64,000 bases of DNA from Mytilus galloprovincialis (GCF_965363235.1 NC_134850.1:30778102-30842101), one strand, 5' to 3'. Counted from the stretch's first letter, positions 45,240 to 56,105 are shown. Program-made: numbers and translations. Notes: generated by a model not told the origin, from the sequence alone.

Positions 45240-45372
45240 TTATTTAAGGGCCAGCTGAGGCCCAACTCCGATGTGGGATTTTCTCGCTGCATTGAAGACC
45301 CATTGATGGCCTTTGACTCTTTGGTCAGATTGTTGTCTCTTTGACATATTCCCCATTTCCATGCTCAATTTA
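45240..45372 (-). repeat. Interspersed repeat R2, minus copy
   Basis: 'attttctcgctgcattgaag', 'acccattgatggcctt', 'ttgttgtctctttgacatat' and 'tccccatttccatgctcaat' are the complement of the plus copy at 62425. The overlapping minus frame (45240-45548) runs through R2 and M2 and is not called. Confidence 0.7.
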
Positions 45373-45417
45373 ACTTCTTTGAAAACCCATACTGGCTTCA
45401 ACAAATCATTCCCAGCT

Positions 45418-45630
45418 ACTGTGGATTCATTATTATTCCTTGGATACCAATTTTCGTGGATTTTGTGGGTACCAGGAAACCACGAATTTAAATATTCAAT
45501 GAATTGCAAATTTTCTAAAGGAATATATGCATACTTTATCAAAACCACGAAATGAAATATCCACGAATATGCAAGTTTTCCTCAAACCACGAAAATTGGT
45601 ACCCACGAAAATAAATGAATCCACAGTATA
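45418..45630. mobile_element. MITE family M2, best copy
   Basis: TACTGTGGATTCATTATTAT (45418) is answered by 'aaataaatgaatccacagta' (ending 45629). The subterminal motif 'ggtaccaggaaaccacgaat' and its partner 'accacgaaaattggtaccca' are themselves repeated and inverted. No ORF. TA flanks. Confidence 0.75.
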
Positions 45631-45784
45631 TGGTATGGTTAAGTAAAGACTATGTTAGCTCCCTTTTACTTTTGATAATTTCACAGATTGTTATTCCACA
45701 GTTATGAGATTGGGATATGCAGTAAAAGATAAAACCTGGTATCTAAGATGACTTGTTGTTTAACCCTCCCTGCCTTATTATGTA

Positions 45785-46080
45785 TATGTGTGCCTGTCCC
45801 AAGTCAGGAGCCTGTAATTCAGTGGTTGTCGTTTGTTTATGTGTTACATACTAGTATTTGTTTTTCGTTCATTTTGTTAAAAATAAATAAGGCCATTAGT
45901 TTTCTCGTTTGAATTGTTTTACTTTGTCATTTCAGGGCCTTTTATAGCTGACTATGCGGTATCGGCTTTGCTCATTGTTGAAGGCCATACAGTGACCTAT
46001 AGTTGTTAATTTCTGTGTCATTTTGGTCTCTTGTTGAGAATTGTCTCATTGACAATCATACCACACATCTTCTTTTTTAT
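45785..46080 (-). repeat. Interspersed repeat R1, minus copy
   Basis: 'cctgtcccaagtcaggagcc', 'ggttgtcgtttgtttatgtg', 'ccttttatagctgactatgc', 'ttgctcattgttgaaggcc' and 'gagaattgtctcattgacaa' follow R1 in reverse. Confidence 0.75.
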
Positions 46081-46869
46081 ATTTACTCATTCAGCTTTAT
46101 TGTACAACATGACAGAATATTTTGTTTTGTTTTACTTTGTTAATTCCATCATTGCAGTTTCAGTAACAATGCTTAATTTAGAGTATTATTTAACAAAAAA
46201 ACATAAAAGTTGATAAACAAAAAAAAAAAACAAATTGTGAAGATCTAGTGTCTTTATACTTTTAATGTCATAATTAAGCACTAAACAAACATGAGGTATA
46301 GTTGTGACCACTTATATTAACTATATTCTGAGTATACACTTCTAAGATGTTTGACAGATATACTTTTATACCAGAGTTATTAGTACCGAGATACTGTACT
46401 TTTGTACTTCGACCTAATTAAACTCAAAGTATAATGTACTAAAATTAAAAAGGAAAAAAATGGGGTTTGATATGAGACAAAAGTCTTTTATCAGAACTTT
46501 TACCAGAAATTTCTCCTTGGCTAGTATACAATACTTGTAGTTTTATCTGTCCTACATATTCTTGAAATATTTGTCACTGAACACTCAGAAAACCCCCATT
46601 TATGAACTAATTCTTATTCTTTCATTTCTTAATTCTGTTCTTAGTCAGTTATGTAATGAAAACTGCTAGCCCGAACTTCCTCTTATCTTCAAGAATGTCA
46701 AGGTTCAATTCTGAATATTTCATAACAAGCAATAATTTTTGTGTGTTCACAACTCCTGTTTTAGAATTTTTGACATATATTAGGAATCCTCTGGTTTTAT
46801 CTATGTAGAGCTATTTAAAAAAATCCTGGTAACCTCTGTTTTTCTTTATATAATTTTATTACATATAGT
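46081..46869. other. Unique DNA, no feature seen
   Basis: Nothing recognised. Confidence 0.4.
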
Positions 46870-47065
46870 TTAAAAGGGATATAAGTAGAGAGAGTATGAG
46901 TGTTATTGAAACAACTCTCCGTCCTAGTCACAATTTGTAAAAGTAAACCATTATTAGATATAGGAAGATGTGGTGTGAGTGCCAATGAGACAACTCTCCA
47001 TCCAAATAACAATTTAAAAAAAGTAAACCATTATAGGTCAATGTACGACCTTCAATATAAAAAGC
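46870..47065 (+). repeat. Two overlapping R1 5' fragments
   Basis: A degraded start ('gatataagtagagagagtat', 'aaacaactctccgtcctag', 'gtaaaagtaaaccatta') is followed at 46955 by a better one ('atataggaagatgtggtgtg', 'gccaatgagacaactctcca', 'ataggtcaatgtacgacctt'). The second appears to have inserted in or next to the first. Confidence 0.65.
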
Positions 47066-47816
47066 CATATTTGAAAATCCTATAATCCTTTCTATTTTTT
47101 CCTTTTTTTTTTTTAAAAAAGGGTGCTAATATTAAATGTATGAAAAGTCTGGAGAGAATTATTTCCTGCAAAACTTTCCATGGCATATAAATCTCGAAAA
47201 CAAGCACACAGACCCTTCATTTTTTTTCTGCTGTTTTAGTTTCTTTATTTATATACTAGATCAATTCATAACTGTCTTTTAAAAAGCTTGTTATTTGAAA
47301 CAGAGTAGCAAACATCCTGTAAGGATTTCACCTTTCAGCTGTTTAATTTTTATATGCAAATGTGCAAACTATGTAACGATCAAGGCTACAAGTGACCAGT
47401 GGCAATTTATGAATTTGAAAAAGTTGTTCCAATCAATCAGTAATATGCATCCATGTCCTTTGGACTTTCTTGCGGATAGTTTTCTCTTTGGCATTCAAAC
47501 TACATCTCACTTTTTTGTCGAATACTTATGCAATTTAAACCTCAGGTTTTAATCTTTGTGAACTTTTTAATTCTTCCTGTTTTTAATATTTACAAGTGAT
47601 CAGGAATGTTGTAGACTTTTGTCAACACATGAGGTTTTCAGACCCGTTGTCAGAATGTGTCTGAGGATGACAGGGTCTTTTTGAAACCAAAAGAATAGTA
47701 TTACATCACTAATCTGTCATCAACACATCAGATATTAAGAACTTAAAATAAATGGCTGCCTTTAATAATACTTTTTGTTTCCAAGGTAAAAGTTGTTTTT
47801 TGGTGTCTTTTAGGGA
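47066..47816. other. Unique DNA, no feature seen
   Basis: An 85-residue frame (47295-47552) has no recognised domain. Confidence 0.4.
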
Positions 47817-48800
47817 TTTTTTTTTATGCCCCTGCCGTAAATCAGGGAGCATTAAGCTTTACCCTTATCTGTCTGTACATCTTTCTTTACGTCTGTATGT
47901 CCTTCTGTTCGTCCTTCTGTACATCTGTACCTCCTTTACATCTGTACATCCTTCTGTATGTCTATGTCCTTCTGTACATCTGTACGTCCTTCTGTACAGC
48001 TGTATCTCCTTCTTTACGCCTGTACATCCTTATGTCCTTTTTAGGTACATCTGTACATCCTTATGTCCTTTTTAGGTACATCTGTACATCCTTCTTTACA
48101 TCTGTTCATCCTTCTGTATGTCTGTACATCCTTCTGTATGTCTGAACGTCCTTCTGTACATCTGTACGTCCTTCTGTACATCTGTACGTCCTTCTGTACA
48201 TCTGTACCTTCTTCTTTACGCATTTACTTCCTTATGTACATCTGTATCTCCTTCTGTACGTCCTTCTGTACATCTGTACCTCCTTCTTTACTTCTGTATG
48301 TCCTTCTGTACATCTGTATCTCCTTCTGTACGTCCTTCTGTACATCTGTACCTCCTTCTTTACTTCTGTATGTCCTTCTGTACATCTGTACCTCCTTCTT
48401 TATGTCTCTACATCCTTCTGTAAGTCCTCCTGAACATCTGTACCTCCTTCTGTATGTCTGTACCTCCTTCTGTACGTCTGTACCTCCTTCTTTATGTCTG
48501 TATCTCCTTCTATATGTCTGTACGTCCTTCTGTTCAGTGTACATCCCGAAATTGGTTACCATTCTCCAATTTCAGTTTGCCTCAACTAAATGTGATGAAA
48601 CTTATACACAATGCTTATTACTACAAAGCACAGATCAAGTTGGAATTTTGGTGAGTCACTTTTACCATTTTTGAGTGTTGTCCCTGTATAAATGGACAAA
48701 TTGCTGAATTTTACGTTTCTGATCTCTAACTTAAGTTTACCTTAACTAAACCTTACCAATCTTATACACAATGTTTATAAACAAAATACACATTTTCTCT
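47817..48800 (+). mobile_element. D-like element with a hugely expanded pyrimidine-rich array (D5)
   Basis: TTTTTATGCCCCTGCCGTAA with partner GGGAGCATTAAG makes a 5' hairpin as in family D, followed by the array (47880-48540). After it come two diverged ~155-bp units with 'tcagtttgcctcaactaaat'/'taagtttaccttaactaaac' and 'ttatacacaatg' (48570, 48760). The 3' hairpin and terminus are not clear. Confidence 0.6.
47880..48540 (+). repeat. CTTCTGTACATCTGTAC minisatellite, ~660 bp
   Basis: Roughly 20-bp unit 'cttctgtacatctgtacctc' with a/g and c/t variants and occasional 12-bp deletions. No stop arises in any plus frame, giving 'proteins' of up to 203 residues (CTSFCTSV / HPSVCLYILL) and RRTYRCTEG-type frames on the minus strand; all are artefacts. 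Confidence 0.95.
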
Positions 48801-49257
48801 TATCTAAATTATTTGGTCCATTTTTTGCATCATTTGACCATTATTCTTTATTTTGTAAACACCCTTCAGGCCCTCATCTATGTTTGTGTTTTATCTCAAG
48901 TAACTTTTAAAAAAAAATATATGAAAAATTCTGGAATAAAAATACAAATTTTCAATTTTTAAAGAGCCTTACATGCAAATACTATACTTTTTTAACACTC
49001 AGATTTTTTTGTCTGGTAGTAAAATTTTGAACAGTTTTTTGGATGAAAATTATTTTCTCAAACTAACTTTACCTTTTTTCTGATGACAAATATTGTTGTT
49101 TCCCCATTTAAAATAAAATAGACGATCAAAACTTTTTTGTGTTTCTCAGAATGTATATAATTATTTATACACATATTTTTCATACTAGTTGCTAGGGGTA
49201 CAATTCCAATATTTAATTGGAGGGTCTGATAAAATTTCATATCATTATAACATAACC
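48801..49257. other. AT-rich spacer, no feature seen
   Basis: Nothing recognised. Confidence 0.4.
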
Positions 49258-49781
49258 ATAATGGCTACAGTTGTCAGTTCTATATTACCAATGTCAGCGA
49301 TTGTCAGTTTTGTATTACAAATTTTCAGGAGTTGTCTGTTTTTTATTACCATTGTCAATATTGAATTACCATGGTCTCCATTTGTCAGTATTGTATATAT
49401 AACTGTTGTCATAAATAGTAAGTATTTTATAATCTTGTTCATAATTTGTCAGTATTGGATAACCTTGGTCATAAATTGTCAGTATTGTTTAACCTTGATC
49501 ATAATTTGTCAGTATTGTATATAACCTTGGTCATAATTTGCCAGTATTGTATAACCGTGGTCATGATTTATCAGTATTGTATAACCCTGGTCATAATTAG
49601 TCAGTATTGTATATCTTTAATTATAATTTGTCAGTATTGTTTAACTTTGGTCATAATGTGTCAGTATTGTATAACCTTGGTTATAATTTGTCAGTTTTGT
49701 ATAACCTTGGACATAATTTGTCAGTATTGAATCACCTTGGTCATAATGTGTCAGCTTTGTATAACCTTGGTCATAATTTGT
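49258..49781 (+). repeat. 30-bp satellite, left block
   Basis: Unit 'gtcagtattgtataaccttg' then 'gtcataattt'. Units are strongly diverged at the left edge (49258-49440) and become regular toward the right. The array is interrupted at 49782 and resumes at 50472 in phase. Confidence 0.9.
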
Positions 49782-49845
49782 TATTATTAACCAACTAAGT
49801 ACATTATTGCCAAAAATGACTGGTTATTAAAAATAACATATTTTC

Positions 49846-49965
49846 TGTAATGGCCCTGTTTTTTTCTGTAATGGCCCTGTTTTTCTGTAATGGCCCTGTT
49901 TTTCTGTAATGGCACTGTTATTTCTGTAATGGCTCTGTTTTTCTGTAATGGCCCTGTATTAATGC
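49846..49965 (+). repeat. 19-bp TAATGGCCCTG minisatellite
   Basis: About six units 'ctgtaatggccctgttttt'. The core 'ctgtaatggcccT/C' recurs in both arms of the palindrome at 50360 and 50389. Confidence 0.85.
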
Positions 49966-50288
49966 CCAGCTTGTCTGTATTAAGCCCAGTTAGGGTTTTT
50001 AATAAAGTTAATAAAATTAAGCTGTAAAGAGTATAATACCTTTTTGTATTTTATTTAATTTAGTAACCAGCAACAGACATTAAAGAACCATATAAAGGGA
50101 TCACTGTTCATCCTGTTTTTCAACACATAACTTCTTTCAACTTCATATCTTAGATATTTGGTATATTTAAAGCTTGATCATGGTGAAGTACAAATTATTT
50201 TTTTTCAAACTAAACTGTCATTAAAAGAGTAAGAGAGTACATCAAGTTGGCAGCAACACATACACTTTTTTTCAGTTGGTTAATAAAT

Positions 50289-50468
50289 GTATTAAGAAAT
50301 GGATGTTTTTATAATGGCCCTGTTATATGTCTTTGGTCAGTAATAATGGCCTTGGATGTCTGTAATGGCCCTCGGCGTTGCCTCGGGCCATTACAGACTT
50401 CCTCGACCATTATTACAGACTTTGGACATATAACAGGGCCATTATAAAAATACCCATTCATTAATACT
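50289..50468. repeat. ~180-bp hairpin-forming palindrome
   Basis: Left arm 'ttttataatggccctgttat', 'atgtctttggtcagtaataa' and 'gtctgtaatggccc' is mirrored by 'gggccattacagact', 'ccattattacagactttgga' and 'cataacagggccattataaa'-type sequence; the centre lies near 50378. Arms are about 85-90 bases with roughly 10-15 mismatches. Confidence 0.85.
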
Positions 50469-50471
50469 ATA

Positions 50472-50995
50472 GTATTGTATAACCTTGGTCATAATGTGTC
50501 AGTATTGTATAACCTTGGTCATAATGTGTCAGTATTGTATAACCTTGGTCATAATTTGTCAGTATTGTATAACCTTGGTCATAATTTGTCAGTATTGTAT
50601 AACCTTGGTCATAATGTGTCAGTTTTGTATAACCTTGGTCATAATGTGTCAGTATTGTATAACCTTGGTCATAATGTGTCAGTATTGTATAACCTTGGTC
50701 ATAATGTGTCAGTATTGTATAACCTTGGTCATAATTTGTCAGTATTGTATTATCTTGGTCATAATGTGTCAGATTTGTATAACCTTGGTCATAATTTGTC
50801 AGCTTTGTATAACCTTGGTCATAATTTGTAAGTATTGTATAACCTTGGTCTTAATTCGTCAGTATTGTATTACCTTGGTCAAAAATTTTTCAGAATTGTA
50901 TAACCTTGGACATGGTTTGTCAGTATTGTATTACCTTGGTCTTAATTTGTTGTATCGTATAACATTGGTCATAATTATTCCAGATTGTACATGTG
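50472..50995 (+). repeat. 30-bp satellite, right block
   Basis: About 17 units, homogeneous in the first 400 bp and decaying after 50880. With a unit of exactly ten codons, two frames give decapeptide repeats (YNLGHNVSVL and ITLVIMCQYC) up to 195 residues; these are not considered proteins. Confidence 0.95.
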
Positions 50996-50999
50996 ATAT

Positions 51000-51050
51000 T
51001 TGCCACTGTATGTTCAGTGTCCATTACATATCCTACCGTAGTCTAAAATC
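51000..51050 (+). repeat. Fragment of the 'atttgccactgtatgtt' repeat
   Basis: 'gtgatatttgccactgtatg' followed by 'ttcagtgtccattacatatc'; same family as the array starting at 52060. Confidence 0.6.
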
Positions 51051-51079
51051 ATTCATCTTGTCAGTTCGTTAGGTATTTG

Positions 51080-51198
51080 TGTTTGAACTTAGCACACGGG
51101 GAAACTCCGCATTGACGTCACTACGCCACTTCCGGCGTAGAAAAACAATGTAGAATAAGTTTTTTCTGCACTTTTGAATAAAAAAACATTTCTGAAGG
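51080..51198 (+). promoter_or_regulatory. Promoter-like block with CRE, ETS motif and donor-like site
   Basis: Perfect CRE palindrome TGACGTCA (51113-51120) lies next to CTACGCCACTTCCGGCGTAG (51121-51140), which is both an ETS-type CACTTCCGGC site and a 7-bp-arm inverted repeat. A strong donor AAG|GTAAGT follows at 51197/51198, as expected for a non-coding first exon. Further CACTTCCGGCC and TTTCGCGA-like motifs occur by 51435. CpG content exceeds the surroundings. No downstream gene is identified with confidence. Confidence 0.35.
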
Positions 51199-52059
51199 TA
51201 AGTTTTCATTGTTGTTCTCAATTATTGCTAAAAAATGCCAAATTTCTAATGCCCGTTTCAATCCCGACTTCCGAATGTCTAAAAACATTCTAGAACTTCA
51301 CAAAATCCCACTTCCGGCCTCCATTGCTTTGTGTACATTCCATTCAGCGTCATCAATCTTGTGGCAGGCAATACAGGTCAAGCAAATCGTATTTTTAGGA
51401 ATTTTAAAATGACATGCTCCTTACGTCTTTCGCGATTTTCCCGAGAAAAAAGCCCAACCAAAATGAAAGGAAAACTAATTGAAAAAACGATGCCCATGCC
51501 ATAATTTTGTACAGGAATATAGAGTAGGTTAATGAAAAATAATTTACATTTATTTTTCATAGAATTTTCTTTTTATTCATTATAAAAAGATCGATATTCT
51601 GACCATCATGACTGTAGATAAATATTCATACAGAATTCCACTGATGTCAAAAGGGATGGCAAAAAAAGAGTTTTCCTGTTGAATAAAACCCCAAATTATT
51701 GCAAACTATTTTGAAGCAATATCCCACAAAGAAATAACGTAATTGCCGTAGACTGGAAAATCCCCTAATTGACAGTAGAGCAATTTGATTGGGTAGAACG
51801 AATTGACATCACGTGATTTTGACGCCATTGAAATTTAAATGTAAACAAACAAGGTCAGAAGGTTCAGTATGGGACAGCATTGTACATTTAGTTACTGACA
51901 AATAATTATGAGTTACCAAGCTTGACAATGCATGGTAATAAAAAATGAAAGCTAAGTGTACAGAAAAAATAAGAAAAAAAATAGCCTTAGGATAACGACT
52001 TATCATTACACCTGGATATATTACCGAGTGTTGATCTAACAAAAAGCAGGGGGAAAAAA
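51199..52059. other. Unique DNA with further regulatory-type motifs
   Basis: Includes ACTTCCGGCC (51310), a TCGCGA (51430), GGAAAATCCCC (51755-51765, the complement of an NF-kappaB-type GGGGATTTTCC), an inverted CCAAT (51788) and the palindrome ATCACGTGAT (51808-51817). The 77-residue minus frame at 51809-52042 has no recognised domain. Confidence 0.3.
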
Positions 52060-53365
52060 TCTACCACATTTGCATGTTTTCAACTTAAATATACATAGGA
52101 TATATGCCACTGTATGTATGTTTTCAACTTAAATATACATAGGATATATGCCACTGTATGTTAAGTATCCATTACAAATCTTTTAAAAAAAAACAGGCTA
52201 TTATTTGAACTTGGAATTATTTTTAATTATGGAATTTGCATAATTTCTTGTGCTTGAAATTTTTAATAGATTCCATGTTTATTTGGTATTATAATGTTTT
52301 GAGCTGTTCATAACACTTTCCATACAATTTATTTTGTATAGATAGTGTTGTGCGCGGCACAGTACATTCTATTGAAAATGTACTATCTTCTTTGTAATAG
52401 AAAGTGTTGTACACAGCACAGAACATTGTATAGAATAAACATGGAATTTATTAAAAAAATTCAAACCAAGAAATCATGTAAGTTCCATAATTGATAATGA
52501 TTCCAAGTTCAAATAATAGCCTGTTAAAAGTTTTTATCTGATGCAAAGCAGGGTTGATAATCATTTCACATTTTAGATGTTTTCGTTTCAAATTTACATG
52601 TAATATTTGCCACTGATTGTTAGGGAGCAATTACAAATTTTGCCATGTATTGCCACTGATACAAAGCAGGTTTTCAAAAAAAAATCATATCACATTTACA
52701 TGTGTTCAGCTTGAATATACATGTAATATTTGCCACTGTATATAAAGTAACAATAACAAATCTTGCTCAGTGTGCATGTGATAGAAAACAGAGTTAAAAT
52801 TCATATCACATTTGCTTGATCTCAACTTAATGTACATGTAATATTTGCCACTGTTTGTTAAGTGTCCAATATATATCTTGTCCAGTGTTAATCTGATGAA
52901 AAACATGGTTAAAATGCATATCACATTTGCATGTTATCAACTTAATTAACATGTAATATTTGCCACTGTATGTTGAGTGTCAATTACAAAACTTGCCCAG
53001 TGTTCATCTGAAAGAAAAAAAAAGAGTAAATATTCATATCACATGTACATGTTATCAACATTTTTAAATATACCTGTAATATTTGCCACAGTATGTTAAG
53101 TGTCCATTACAAATCTTGCCCAGTGTTGATATAATACAAAACAGGGTTAAAATTCATATAAAAAAAATTCACATCACATGTAAATGTTCTCAGCTTAAAT
53201 ATACATGTAATATTCGCCACTGTACATAAGGTAACAATAACAATTCTTGCCAAGAGAACTTCCTCTGATAGAATACAGGGTTAATTTTCATATCACATTT
53301 ACATGTTCTCCACTTAAAATTCATGTAATATTTGCCACTGTATATTAAGCACTCATTATTTGATA
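52060..53365 (+). repeat. ~125-bp tandem array of the 'atttgccactgtatgttaag' family
   Basis: About ten diverged units with 'catatcacatttacatgtt', 'cttaaatatacatgtaatat', 'ttgccactgtatgttaagtg' and 'tccattacaaatcttgccca'. It is interrupted by the palindrome at 52193-52524. The first two starts (52068, 52110) are a short direct duplication of about 58 bp. Isolated relatives occur at 34500, 43242, 51000 and 55010. Confidence 0.8.
52193..52524. mobile_element. 332-bp palindromic MITE inside the array
   Basis: Nearly full-length inverted repeat: ACAGGCTATTATTTGAACTT and its complement form the ends, pairing continues through 'ggaattatttttaattatgg', 'atttcttg', 'attccatgtttatt' and 'atacaat' to a centre near 52358 ('gtgcgcggcac'). 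The flanks are T4A-rich (TTTTAAAAAA / TTAAAAG), compatible with a TTAA site, but not decisive. No ORF. Confidence 0.8.
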
Positions 53366-53369
53366 CATC

Positions 53370-54420
53370 CTACCATCCAAGGATCCGGAAATTTTTTCAC
53401 CTAATTTCGGTCATTTTCATATAACTTAAAAGTTGGTGCCCCTTTTCAAAAACAGATTGTCAAAATCTCATTACTGCATGAGTATGCTCCTACTCGTAGC
53501 ATCAACGAACTTGTTTAACTGTTGCATCGCGTTTACTTCATGATTTATCCTACCATTTTCCTAAAATCGATCAAGAGCAATTAAGGAAAGGCAACAGTTT
53601 AAGAATAAAATGATTTTAATGACTCAAAATCGTAATTTTCTCAGTCATCGCTTACGTTTCTTTCGATTCTGAAGTCGAAATTCAAACCGGATGTAATGCG
53701 ACAATACTAAAACGAACAATTCCGGACTTATTCCCGGGATTAGTTTTGTTTATCAAATTCACAGGAACACATCGTTTTTTTTTAATATTTTACCTTTAAT
53801 AGTGTAAGAATATTAATGAAAATAGTTGCACTTGCTTTATTTAGCAAGAAATCATTTTAAATTTACGATTTAGTGTCAAATCTGCGGAAGAGAATTTTAG
53901 GCATGCGTATCATAGTAAACAAAGCACGTGTGTTAGTAGTGAAAAAAATCTTTTTTCTACGTAAATTAAATCAAGTTTTTATTTAATTTTAAATCATAAT
54001 TGACAATTGTCTTAGCTGAAAAGTAATTAAATAATGAAGACAGTTGGTATTGAATTTTAATTTCTTTATAATATTAGTTCGGAGCTTGTGATTTAAAATA
54101 GCCATGTATGAATTAAAAACACAGGTAAAGAGATTGGCGATCATTAGCCCATAGCTCCCCGAGGCATTAATATAGCTATTAGGAGGGCCCTCAGGATTAT
54201 AACACTTTACTGGAGTGGCAGTTTAATTACATAAAATCGATAACAAAACAACAATATGTTTAAAATGGCGATTTGAAACTCAATCTCAACGAAATGACCG
54301 AAATTATTTCTGTTGAAAAATAAAATTTGACCTAAATCCCAATAAATGATTTAGGACTTTTGAGTTTCCAAATCGGTCATGTCTGGCATATATGACCGTT
54401 TCCGGACCCTTGCTACCATC
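53370..54420. mobile_element. Non-autonomous hAT-type element with perfect 8-bp target duplication
   Basis: CTACCATC is directly repeated at 53370-53377 and 54413-54420. Between them a 1,035-bp element starts CAAGGATCCGGAAA and ends with the complement of CAAGGGTCCGGAAA: 14-bp TIRs with one mismatch. 8-bp duplications and CA-starting TIRs are the hallmarks of hAT transposons. Subterminal repeats of 'tttcggtcat' occur near both ends (53405, 54290, 54370), the usual location of hAT transposase sites. No transposase frame remains, so it would have been moved in trans. The intact duplication suggests a relatively young insertion. Confidence 0.85.
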
Positions 54421-54689
54421 GTAGCTATCAATATGATACTCTTTTCTCTAAAGTAGAGAAGATTCTGGTTTACCTCTGATTTGTCTGTCAGTAACCCATT
54501 TATACCATATTTTTTTTAGCAACTACAAGTCAACTTTTTTTGTTTTTTTTTTATTTGCACCATCAAGCTCATCTTGTTATGTTGTAAATACCTACTGACA
54601 TGTTTTCTTTCATGTTTGACCTGCTTTCTCAGGAGCAGATTTTTTTAATGGGTGGAGGGGGCAGGTTTTTGGCTCAAATCAAACCTTGA
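54421..54689. other. Unique DNA, no feature seen
   Basis: Nothing recognised. Confidence 0.4.
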
Positions 54690-54775
54690 CCTGTAATGGT
54701 TTACTTTTATAAATTGTTACTTGGATAGAGAGTTGTCTCATTTGCACTCATGTCACATCTTCCCATGTCTCTTGA
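54690..54775 (-). repeat. R1 fragment, minus (5' end)
   Basis: 'ttgacctgtaatggtttact', 'gagagttgtctcatttgcac' and 'catcttcccat' match R1 in reverse. Confidence 0.65.
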
Positions 54776-55673
54776 ACACAAAGTAATGTTATCCCTTTAA
54801 CACAATGTATAAAAGAATTCAACAAATGGGTCTTTACAGGACTTAAGGGCTTTTCTGATCATTCTATTTACGTTTATTTCAGCTTAGACTTTTTTTAAAG
54901 GGGTCAGAACGATACTTTCGCAATCACTCACTGAAAAAAAAAAATCTTGTTTTGGTCTCAGTTGGTAGTTGAAGGTATTAGTATTATAATTTATTTCTTC
55001 CTGACCATTCATGAAATATTTGCCACCGGAGATTAAACAACCAATAATCAGTCATATAATTTATCTATAACAGTTTAAAATTAATCTGATTAGTGATGCT
55101 GACTCATTGGGGCCTCTGGATTTTTGTTAATTTACTGTAAGTTTATCTTTCTAAAAAAATGTTATAAGAAATTATGAAATAGACATGAACATGTTTGTTT
55201 CACTCATACAATCAGTTTCATTAAGATTGTGTATTCTGAGAAAATTAGAAATATAACAAAGCATAAAATCATCATTACAAAGTAACTCAATTATTTCATT
55301 CTTCAGTTGACTAACCCTTTGTCATGATTTTACAATATGTTTCAAAAAGTTATAATTATCAGTGAAAATAAAAACCATTTCTACAACAGGTAAATTTATC
55401 TAATTATAAAATAAAAAAAGAACCTATTAAAAATATATATCTTAATAAAGATAATAAAAAAAAATATCAATTCATAAATCATAAAATCAAGAATAGCATT
55501 TTATTTGTACATGTGTTTTCAAAATAATGTCAATAGTTTGAAAAGCAGAGAGTTGTTTTCTAACAGCAAAAGATCAAATTGCAGAAGATAAAGCATCTAG
55601 GGGGCACCAAAAGGTTACACGCAAATGAAAGAATTAATATAATAGCTTAGGTATATAAATAAAAATATATATT

Positions 55674-55706
<33 letters not shown>

Positions 55707-56040
55707 GTTTTTCTTGTATAGTTTGGATGAAAATTGTTCTGTTCTGATCGAGTGATTTTTGTCTAATAGATAAAAGTGTCTATGTTATATAGGTAACGGT
55801 TGTATACAATTAGCAGTGATATGTACCAAAACATGAAATTGTTGTCATTCACAGAGAGTTATTAGTAGGAATTACACGTGGTTGTACTACATTAGAATAC
55901 CTGACTGGTAGTGTTGACCACAGGTCAGTTCAGGACATAGGATCTGTTTTATTGTGATAAAAAACATTCAGACTGTGGTTGACTGTAATAATTTTTTTAC
56001 ATAATTACATCGAAGATAATTATTTTTTCCGTGAACGATT
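54776..56040. other. Mostly unique AT-rich DNA
   Basis: Contains a degraded 'atttgccaccggagattaaa' repeat piece (55017-55055) and an (AT)n tract (about 55662-55707). No exon is recognised, although 55830-56040 is less simple in composition. Confidence 0.4.
55662..55707. repeat. (AT)n microsatellite
   Basis: Alternating TA with rare T or G interruptions, about 45 bases. Confidence 0.9.
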
Positions 56041-56098
56041 GAACAATGTACAATGAGGCGTTTGGCGCTTGGACTTCTTCACAGCCAAGATGGCTCAG
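56041..56098 (+). CDS. Weak candidate first exon (ATG GCT CAG then GT)
   Basis: The GC-richer block 'gaggcgtttggcgcttggac' and 'cacagccaag' ends with ATG at 56090 in a good context (AAGATGG), two codons (GCT CAG) and a donor-like GTCAGT at 56099. A three-codon first coding exon is possible in animals but cannot be told from chance here. No later exon is linked to it. Confidence 0.2.
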
Positions 56099-56105
56099 GT
56101 CAGTC

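Larger units (their letters stand above)
49782..50471. mobile_element. ~690-bp insertion splitting the 30-bp satellite
   Basis: The satellite stops after 'ataatttgt' and resumes with 'agtattgtataacc', losing about one base of phase. The insert has TTATTAACCAACT (49784) and its exact complement AGTTGGTTAATAA (50274), a 19-bp 'ctgtaatggccctgttttt' unit about six times (49846-49965), and a long terminal palindrome (50289-50468). No ORF. Superfamily unknown. Confidence 0.7.

Noticed and set aside
48063..48674. 203-residue cysteine/serine-rich ORF
   Set aside because: Translation of a pyrimidine-rich minisatellite; all plus frames are open over the same stretch.
50475..51072. 118- and 195-residue decapeptide-repeat ORFs
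   Set aside because: Two frames of the same 30-bp satellite are open at once, which points to absence of stops in the unit rather than a coding gene.
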